Shown: positions 55,708-64,000 of the stretch, in pieces
Position numbering within the stretch: position 1 is the stretch's first letter
Layout: each line of letters opens with the position of its first letter
NCBI GenBank assembly: GCA_022749755.1
Contig: CM040451.1
Span: 10,119,871-10,183,870, forward strand
From: Azadirachta indica
Taxonomy: Eukaryota > Streptophyta > Magnoliopsida > Sapindales > Meliaceae
DNA: 64,000 nucleotides
Direction: 5' to 3'
The notes under the pieces: generated by a model
The model's input: only the letters and a program-made list of their open reading frames with translations
Told to the model about the DNA's origin: nothing
Database searches by the model: none
Translations under genes and position numbers: made by a program

Positions 55708-56457
55708 ATGGCTTCTTCAAGAATGCTATTCTTCTTCTGTTCTATCGTCTTACACCTTGTTGTACTCACCATTGCGCAGCAAGATAACCTACTGTTGCAC
55801 CTTTGTTTGAGTGAATTCGGTAACTTCACTAGAGGGAGTGCCTATCAAACAAACCTCAAACACGCACTCTCCTCCATCTCAGCTAATACTAAAGCCAACT
55901 GCGGCGGTTTTTACACTGCATCCTACGGCCGAAATAGCAATCAAGCTAATGCCTTGGCATTTTGTAGAGGAGATGTTAAGCCAGAAAATTGCCGCAGTTG
56001 CGTCAATAATGCTATTCTTGAGCTCCCAAAACGTTGTCCTACCCAGAAAGAGTCTGTTATCTGGTACGATTATTGCATGTTAAGGTACTCAAACCGCTAC
56101 TTCTTCGGGAATATGGAATTCGGGCCGTGGTTCTGGATGTATAACTTGAATAACGTATCAGATCCAACTACCTTCAACCAGGCTGTAAAAACCTTGCTGG
56201 ATAGCCTGAAAAATCAAGCAGCTTCTGGGGATTCTCATCTTAAGTTTGCTACAGGAAATGCTACCACGACAGATTCTCTAACAATATATGTACTTGTGCA
56301 GTGTTCTCCTGATACGTCTAGGCAGCAGGGCGTTGATTGCCTAAATAAAGCCACAGCATTGCTTCCAGATTGCTGTGATGGAAGACAAGGAGGGAGAGTC
56401 ATCACCCCCAGCTGTAATTTCAGGTACAAAATCGGTCGTTTCTATTACCTTAATTAA
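55708..56457 (+). CDS. Gene B': secreted two-DUF26 protein with a broken second motif
   Basis: Open frame of 249 aa starting at MASSRMLFFF. The upstream in-frame ATG at 55612 is rejected because it lies ahead of the TATA box and would bury the signal peptide. Signal peptide is about 1-23. DUF26-1 has C86-X8-C95-X2-C98. In DUF26-2 the middle cysteine of the motif is Gly: C199-X8-G208-X2-C211 (RQQGVDC, where B has QQQCVDC). There is also an added Cys at 65 and an E-to-K change in the terminal CNFRYKIGRFY. Loss of one partner of the conserved disulfide network may destabilise the domain or leave a free Cys. No kinase or transmembrane part follows; a decayed CRK-like linker with an AAAG/GTGATT donor lies after the stop. 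Confidence 0.82.
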   Translation: MASSRMLFFFCSIVLHLVVLTIAQQDNLLLHLCLSEFGNFTRGSAYQTNLKHALSSISANTKANCGGFYTASYGRNSNQANALAFCRGDVKPENCRSCVNNAILELPKRCPTQKESVIWYDYCMLRYSNRYFFGNMEFGPWFWMYNLNNVSDPTTFNQAVKTLLDSLKNQAASGDSHLKFATGNATTTDSLTIYVLVQCSPDTSRQQGVDCLNKATALLPDCCDGRQGGRVITPSCNFRYKIGRFYYLN

Positions 56458-59400
56458 TTACAACTAACGAATACCATCACAGCCGCCAGCACAATAGCTG
56501 ATCCGGCATCTTCAAAGAGTAAAGGTGATTTAACTATTTCTTATAAAATTTGTGTCAAATAATTAAAGTTTGTTTCGTTTTAGTATTTAAAATTTTGAAT
56601 GTTTGTCTTTGTCATCTTATCATACTAATAAAATTTAGGTAGAATTTATTCAGCACCTCATTTGTCTATTACTCGCCCTGCTTCCATTTGTTACTGTGTC
56701 AATAATTTCAACTTTTGACCATGATCTATCAAAATGATTACAATTTTGCCTTTGATTAGCAGTTAATTTAACTGAAATCGAAAGAATGAATGAAATCTGC
56801 ATTAATTAAGAATTACGAAATTCATGGTATTTCATACCAAATTTCTTGATCAAATTAGTTATATTTAGAAATTCCTTTTGGCAAAGGTGTGGGCGATATT
56901 GTGTGTTGATCCCTATCGTATGGCGATCAACGCAGAAAGTTGTTTAATTTCAACTACAAAATAGACATTAAAATGTCCCACAATTGCCCAACATTCGTCT
57001 AACGAATAATAATATTTTACTCCCTAAGACTTTTTCGAAATCACAAATCAAGACCTAATTTCCTCAACTGTAACAATTTTTTCCCCTACAACTAACAACG
57101 AGAACTAAAGCCGTTGAGTCAGGGACGAATTTATTAAGGTTACTAAATTGTATCCTGATTGATTAGTTTGACAAAATTTAGGGGTGAAAGTATTATCGTT
57201 CACTGTATGAAATAATAAGCACTTTTTTCCTGAAATTAATTTTAAATCCACCCGGCATTGCACAACACGCGAGATCAAAGCTACTGAGTCATGATAATTA
57301 TTATTTCTTTTGTGGAGACATAAATTGCATTGAATTATGTCTGTTAATTATCAGATTTTGTGATCACAGAATGATAATCATCAGACATGATTCTAAGTAA
57401 CCGAATGGGACCACAAAAATATAAAATTAAAAATACAAAAAGAATGGCTAGCTTGCCTTTCTTCCAGTAATCTATATATTAAACCTTTGAAAATTCTTTG
57501 ACGAAACAACAGGGTAGTTCCCTTTTATTTACGTTACTAAAAGTTAGCATTACACTTTCTGTGTATTATTTTAACTTTTTCTTTCTATATCAAGTGATGT
57601 ATGATAAGTTTTAATAACTTCTAAAATAGTTTATTATATAATTTTATTACTTCATGTAGTACTACTTGCTTTTTAATAGAAGAGGTAACAATTTTCTGTT
57701 AAATAATTTCACTGTGCTGTGCTAATTACATGCAGTCGATGGTTGGTATTTTTGTCCTTCATTTTATTTAAATTTGGTGTAAATTTTTGAGGTAATTGAG
57801 AGTCTTAATGATATCAATTTTTCTTAAAAAAGAATAATAATAAAAAGAGACAAAGTTTACTCATACTAGATAAAGATTCTTAATGATACTAGTTAAGAAT
57901 TATTAACTTATTATCAAATTTTATAAGCGGTATTAAACTAAATTTGATTAAGAAACTTATGAGTCTCAATAAATTTGTCATATTATAATTCTCAATTTTT
58001 TTTTCTTACAATTACAAAAAAATTGTCATATATATAAAATACCAAAAAAAAGAGTTAAAAATTTATAAGAGAAATTGCCTTATACCCCTCTTAGATTTCG
58101 TTCAATTGGACCCATCAATCTCCTAAAATTTAAAAAATATCTCACTACATCCATTTGTTACATGAGTTAATTAAAAAATTATTTTTACTAAAATAACTTT
58201 TGATGGTTGACTGATAAAATATGTAATATCACAAAATATCATAATATCAAAATAAATAAATGGTGGCTATACTATATAATAAATGAATAAAATTAATAAA
58301 TTTTTTTTCTTTTCCTCACCTCCTCCAATTCATATTTTTCTTTGATCTTATTTTTTTAGCTCTATGACCAAATAAGGGGAAAAAAAACGTTTGGATAAAA
58401 TCAAAATTGCCAAGACAATATGTGAAACAACTTTCACATTCATTAGCCATTTCTTGTATTTCAGAAACAAGCCTTGTAAATACTGAACATCATGAAGCAA
58501 AAAAGAACTCCTTGGATTATCTCCCAAGGATGGGCATTGTAAAATTTTTTGAAGCCTCTAAGTGCAAGCAACCGATTAGATAATGAAATTTAAGGGCCCC
58601 CATCAAACCAATAAAGTAATGAAGAAAAAGAAAAAAATAGATTTGATTATTCACAATCTAAAGTTTTTTTTTTGAAAAAAAGGAAGATTAAAAGCAAATA
58701 TTTTATACCAAAATTACTAACAAAAACTTTTCTTAGTATTCTACACCAGAGATTTGTCAATCAATCTCACTGTAACTTCACAAATTGTCCAAAATCCTAA
58801 ACTTAATCAAAAAACTTAATAAATTCTCCTTTTTCTTCTATTAAAATTAAGAACAATACCATTCAAATCGATTCGTTGATTCTTTTCCCTAACAACAAAA
58901 AACCTTCAAAACTTTAGCCTTTGCCATGGGTAACTATTTTCCTCTACTGCATCGCTGCCTAGCACCACTATCGCATGTCACCCTTCACTGCTTCATCGCT
59001 ACCCTAGCACTATCGCCAATTAAAAATAGAAAAGGATGAGAGATTACAATTAAATAAATATAATTATAATTACATGTCTTATTATTTTGATATTATTTTA
59101 AATTTTTATTTTAACTATGTTAAAAAATAACTTTATTGATATATATATATATATATTGTTTTTTTTCATTAACTAAATTAACGGTAACAAGAAATTTTTT
59201 CTGCCTCAATAGACAATTGGACTAAACCTAAGGTAGGTGTAAGACAATTTCCCAATTCAAAATAAAAAATAAAAAATTATAATAAAAATGTGAAAGATTA
59301 CCAAAGAAAGTACAAAAAGTTAATAAATTTACGGAGAATTAACATACCTCCCCTAAAGTTTAAAATTATAACACTTAGAGAGAAACTATAAAGAAAGAAA

Positions 59401-59759
59401 TATTTACCTCCCTTAATACCATCCATCTACATTAGTCTTCTATTTATTTTAAGGACATTATAGTAAATATACGATAATTTTCCTCTTTTGTGTTTTATTT
59501 ACACTTAAACTTAAACCATTTTTAAAGACTATACTTGAAAGTACTTTATCTATCTAACAAAAAAATTAACCAAGTCTATTGACTCAATTTTTTCTCTTCA
59601 ATGTGCATCCTCATGTACCCTCATAACGGTAACATTACTTCTTAAGTTTTTGAAAAGTGGGAGCTAAAATATTGAACATTCTATACAAAAATTTTTATAA
59701 AAGAAAATTGAATAAAACAATACATTAGATTTATAAATTTGTGTCACGTAAGAATGACC
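56458..59759. other. Intergenic between B' and C'
   Basis: No gene is seen. Both ends match the B-C interval (40165-42430). About 1.5 kb in the middle (about 56980-58526) has no counterpart there, so it was inserted here or lost from the B-C interval. It is AT-rich without recognisable coding. Confidence 0.55.
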
Positions 59760-60014
59760 TGTTATATGATTCATATTCCACTAGTAAATATTAACCACCA
59801 AGACATTAATTGGTACTTTTTCCACGAAGAGATTTTTGAACCGCAATGAGTATATCTGCTTTAACCTAAGGTCTTCTTTCTCGTTGAAATGCTCCGATGG
59901 TGGAGTATCTGAAAATCAACGGAAAATAGCGACCGCAGGTCGTTTACTTGGAAAGTCACTCGACATGGGACCAACAACAAACAAGATAATCTATGAGAAC
60001 GAGTTAGCAACCTG

Positions 60015-60022
60015 TATTTATG
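60015..60022 (+). promoter_or_regulatory. TATA box of gene C'
   Basis: TATTTATG lies about 92 bases before the ATG at 60114, inside the upstream block conserved with gene C. Confidence 0.45.
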
Positions 60023-60113
60023 TGGAGAAGCGATCGCCCCAGTAGCTCGCAGAGGACATAACAAACCATCCTGATTTCTCTAGCAAGAATAGTCCTTAGG
60101 TGAAAGCACAATA

Positions 60114-60878
60114 ATGGCTTCTCTAAGACTGCTATTCTTCTTCTGTTCCATTGTATTATGCCTTGTTACTCTCTCTGTTGCCCAGCGACAAGCGGTACTG
60201 GACACGATCTGTGTACGGGAGAAGGAAAACTTCACCAGAAACAGTGTCTACCAAAAAAACCTCAGAGCCGAACTCTCCAACCTCACCTCTAACAAGAGGA
60301 TCAACTCTGGTTTCTACCGTGCCTCCTCGGGAAGAAATCGCGATCAAGTTAATGCAATGGCACTTTGCAGAGGAGATGTTAAGCCGAACGTTTGCCGTAG
60401 TTGCATCAGTAGGGCAACTTTTCAGCTGCAAAGACGTTGTCCCAACCAGAAAGAGGCTCTTATATGGTATGATAACTGTATGTTAAGGTACTCATACCGC
60501 TACTTCTTCGGCAACATGGAATTTGGACCCTATTTCTGGATGAATAACAAGCAAACGGTACCTAATGCAAATGCCTTCACGCGGGTATTAGATAGCTTGT
60601 TGAATGGACTGAAAAATAAAGCAGCTTCTGGTAGTTTACTTCGCAAGTATGCAACAGGAAGTTCAACGGTGCCAAACGCTCAAACGATATTTGCACTTGT
60701 GCAGTGTACTCCTGATTTGTCTAAGCAGCAATGCATTAATTGTTTAAATCAAGCCACCAGATTGCTTCAGGAGTGTTGTATTACAAAACAAGGACGAAGA
60801 CTTGTCACAAAACAAGGAGGAAGAGTTGTCGCACCCAGTTGTAATTTTAGGTACGAAATTAGTCGTTTCTATGCATGA
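60114..60878 (+). CDS. Gene C': secreted two-DUF26 cysteine-rich repeat protein
   Basis: Single-exon open frame of 254 aa, the same length as C. Signal peptide is about 1-24. Motifs are C85-X8-C94-X2-C97 and C198-X8-C207-X2-C210. It carries the same eight-residue duplication (TKQGRRLV then TKQGGRVV) before APSCNFRYEISRFYA. No transmembrane or kinase sequence follows. C and C' are the only pair in the duplicated region with both copies open and all motif cysteines present, which suggests retained function. Predicted apoplastic; ligand unknown. A 19-bp direct repeat (CACAGCTAATGCGCCGACA) lies just after the stop, at about 60882-60919. Confidence 0.87.
   Translation: MASLRLLFFFCSIVLCLVTLSVAQRQAVLDTICVREKENFTRNSVYQKNLRAELSNLTSNKRINSGFYRASSGRNRDQVNAMALCRGDVKPNVCRSCISRATFQLQRRCPNQKEALIWYDNCMLRYSYRYFFGNMEFGPYFWMNNKQTVPNANAFTRVLDSLLNGLKNKAASGSLLRKYATGSSTVPNAQTIFALVQCTPDLSKQQCINCLNQATRLLQECCITKQGRRLVTKQGGRVVAPSCNFRYEISRFYA
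60783..60830 (+). repeat. 24-bp tandem duplication inside gene C'
   Basis: Units at 60783-60806 and 60807-60830, in frame, corresponding to 43439-43486 in gene C. Both start with ACA. Confidence 0.85.
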
Positions 60879-63800
60879 CCTCACAGCTAATGCGCCGACA
60901 CACAGCTAATGCGCCGACACAGCATCGTCACTGCCGCCGCCCCAAAAAACATCGCCATCACCGATTTTACAACAGCTCAGCAGCCAGCGAGGAAATCTCC
61001 ATGATTGAACGCAGTTGTTTGTTGAGTTTATTAAAAATAACAAGTATTTTCTAGTTACATACATCAATAATCCAGAATTTTGCCTTTACTGGTAAAATTC
61101 GTGTTAGAGTGGAAAATTTCTCTTGTTTAGCTGTTTAAAGCAGTTGTAATTCAAGCTATCGTAATAATAAAATTTCTTTCTGTTGTTATTCCTCCACGTG
61201 ATTTTATTGTTTTCGAGTGCTGCTTAATCGCTCCTCGCCGCCAGCAAAACCTAAAATAATGTAGAACGAAACTAAACTAAATTAGTTCAGTAAGTTTTTT
61301 TTTATTATTTTCTTTTTAATTTAATTTATCATATTAATTTGTATGTTTCTAAAATATTTCAAATCTTAAATTTCTTATTAATTTAGGTGAGAATTATTCT
61401 TCTTATTTGAGTTAATTTATATAGTAGGTTTAAATTAATTACGTGGTTATAAATTAAGAGATTATGCTATTTTTAATTTTTTAATAATAAAAAGTATATA
61501 TCCAATAAGAAATTTTTCAAAAATTAAATTTCACTTATTTTCAATATATTAGTTGGTATGAGAACAAACTGAATCCTGACACATGGCATGCAGAATGAAA
61601 GAACAAGCATGGAAACAAGTGCTCTGCCTAGCCCCCGGAGCCCCACTCTCGGTAGAAGGTAGAATTATTGATTAGTAAAGATGTAATTGAGATCAAAGTT
61701 TAGAAATTTCCTACCCAATATATGCAAAATTTGTAATAGTGAAATCATCATCAAATAATAAAATAAACCTATTTTCCTTAATTCACTCAAATAAATGAAG
61801 AAATTCTACCTAGATAAGAAAATTAAAAATTAAATGACATATTAAATACAACTTAAATTTACAAAATAAAAAAATTCTTGAACAATTAAATTCTAATTTC
61901 ATTTATATCGTTGAAAACATGTTGCTTACCTCTATGCTTGATTCATAACAAATTAAATACAAGGTCTTCAAAGAAATTTGTTTCTTACCTAGAAAGTTTC
62001 AATATTTAACATTCACAACATTTATTCTTTAGCAGCTGTAATTTAAAAGTTATAGCACTTCAATTATAAACTAAGGGGTTATTTGTTTTTCTATTTGAAA
62101 TATGAATATAATTATTTAAAATATACAAAAAATATTTATTTTTTAATTTATGTTCAAATTTTTGTTAAAAATATCTGAATATAATTAAGTTAAAAATTTT
62201 GAGTTAAATCTAAATAAGCAAATGTCTGAATAATTTAATATTTTTACTTTTTAAAAATATCCCTATTTTATTAATTTATTTACTAATAAAATTAAAACCC
62301 TACTTAATTACTTTTAACGTATTTCTTATATATTATGAGTCTCTTCTATTTGTCTTCTAAATACTATATGTTTTATATTTTAATTATTACAATAAATTTG
62401 TATATTTATATAATTACAGTTATATTATTATCTAGCTTATTTTTTATTTAATTTTTATTGAACTTTATATCATTAATTAAAAATTATTTTTTAAAAAAAA
62501 ATATATATTAAAAAAAAAATAAATAATATATATAATAATATAATTTATTAATTTTTTATCTAATATTGTGTTAATATAATTAAAATTATTACAGATATAA
62601 ATATATTTTTTAAAAAGATATATATGTCAAAATATCAGTTTTCAGACTTTTTATTTTGTTAAAATAAATAACTTAATACTTATTTTCAGATACTTTAAAA
62701 TAAAAAATAAACATATTATTCAGATTCATATTTTAGTTAAATTTAGATTTCAATCGTATTTAAAGTTTAGTTAAAAAAAGTAAATGCTACCTAGGTTATA
62801 TTATAATTAAATATATCACAATTTATTAAAGGGTTAAAGCACTTTTGGTCTCGAAGGTTTAAAATCTAATACTTTTATTAGTCCAAAATTATAATAAAAT
62901 ACACTTTTTCATAAATGGAGACACTGAAAATTCGATAAATAAAAATAAAATATATTGTTTAGTTTTTTGGATTTTCCATTTTCCATTTTTTTTCCCAAAT
63001 CAAATCTTCTGCAAATCAAATTAATTATGAGTTTATAAGCACTAAGTGCTTTCTTAATAATTTGGTGCAGAAAAATATCGTAATTGACAAGGAAAATCGT
63101 TAACTCTTGGTTCCAAGCACTATGACTCATCCATGCATATATCCACTCGCAAAAACTGCAGATATAGACATTAATTCTTAAGGAAGGATACACTTTGAAT
63201 ATATCAACACTGAAGTAATCGTTTTAAACGATAAGTCTAGATAACAAATAGTTTCTTCATACATATAAACAATTAAAATTCTCATATTAAAACAGAAAAT
63301 CGAGAGAACAATTCGGTCAAATCAATACTTGTAATGCTTGGAATGTATTTTGTCTTGGCAATTTCTGTTTACTGTAAAAACAAGTGTGATTGAGACAGCT
63401 ATATATATATAGGATTTATACCATTCATAAATATTTAGTTCACTGACCATTAAACCATTGACCGGTGAATCGTAGTCTATAAAAAAAGCACTGTGAGCAA
63501 TATCCTCTTTCCTCGGAGCATTTCAGTCTCCCACCATGAGACCTTGAATTATGACTTGATGTTCAGTCTTCCACTACCAAATGTTGAATTACTATTTGAT
63601 GTTACCATTTATAAATATTTTCTTCCCTAATCATTAATTTACTAGTTGGTGGATCTTTATCTCTAAAAAAAAAATAAATAAGACCACTTTCTAAGTGAAT
63701 ATATTCTCCTTTTAAAGTTCTAGCATTACACTATGAGATGTTGACTCATTAGTTGACTTAAGGTTTACATTGAATTATCATTTAATATATCTAAAGTTTA

Positions 63801-64000
63801 AATTTGAAGGTAAGAGTCCAAATATTAATTATAAACTATTATCTATATAAAAAAAATAAGAACTTAAACTGAGCAATCTCTTTAAGGTTTTCAGTTTATA
63901 CTTGAACTAAAACTTTAAACTTAATAGCAAAGGTGCAAATAATAGTATGTAAATTCTTTTATCTTTACGAAAGTTTGATTTTATTTAATAGATTTATCAT
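60879..64000. other. 3' flank of C' to the window end
   Basis: No gene is recognised. 60920-62035 and 63108-63850 match the 3' flank of C (43560-45350). The ~1.07 kb between them (about 62035-63108) is extra, extremely AT-rich, and probably a decayed insertion. The 94-codon minus-strand frame at 62909-63193 straddles the insertion edge and has no family features. Confidence 0.55.

Overview
The window is AT-rich nuclear DNA from a flowering plant, most likely a eudicot. The evidence is multi-exon genes with GT-AG introns, plant-specific gene families, degenerate LTR retrotransposons and MITE-like repeats. I cannot name the species. It is a cluster of DUF26 (stress-antifungal / Gnk2-type, C-X8-C-X2-C) genes of two kinds: full cysteine-rich receptor-like kinases (CRKs) and short kinase-less relatives.

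Left part (1-15.1 kb): four CRK genes in tandem, all on the minus strand, each with the standard seven-exon plan (signal peptide plus two DUF26 domains / transmembrane exon / five kinase exons). Copies 2 (2313-5105) and 3 (8029-10801) splice into open frames of 646 and 661 codons with complete kinase motifs. Copies 1 (runs off the left edge) and 4 (11729-15133) are pseudogenes with several frameshifts and stops.

Middle part (15.1-39 kb): gene A (16.6 kb, plus strand) has a single nonsense codon. It is followed by about 16 kb of inserted or rearranged DNA: a dead Ty3/gypsy element (19.3-24.2 kb, minus), a decayed plant-mobile-domain ORF (24.3-25.9 kb), an isolated kinase exon from a lectin/S-domain type RLK (27.26-27.45 kb), a MITE, a fifth CRK pseudogene of a different sub-lineage (28.8-31.6 kb, minus), an inverted copy of gene A's upstream region (32.9-33.8 kb), a minisatellite, a second MITE copy, and a 1.4-kb copia-type element with a perfect 5-bp target duplication (36.7-38.2 kb).

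Right part (39-64 kb): plus-strand DUF26-only genes B (39.4), C (42.8), D (46.5), A' (51.4), B' (55.7) and C' (60.1). A/A', B/B' and C/C' are paralogous pairs with matching flanks, so the region is a segmental tandem duplication A-B-C | (D) | A'-B'-C'. The first unit was split by the insertions. A is damaged and A' open; B has a frameshift, while B' is open but has lost a motif cysteine; C and C' are both open. A and A' have a proline-rich linker, and their downstream exon can be read as a transmembrane segment with no kinase after it. B, C and D look like secreted two-DUF26 proteins.

Function by family: CRKs are plasma-membrane receptor kinases of stress and immune signalling, and secreted two-DUF26 proteins act in the apoplast. 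The cluster therefore looks like a birth-and-death immune-receptor locus in which kinase-less derivatives have multiplied. Everything was read by eye; exon junctions are inferred from splice consensus, frame and agreement between paralogues.
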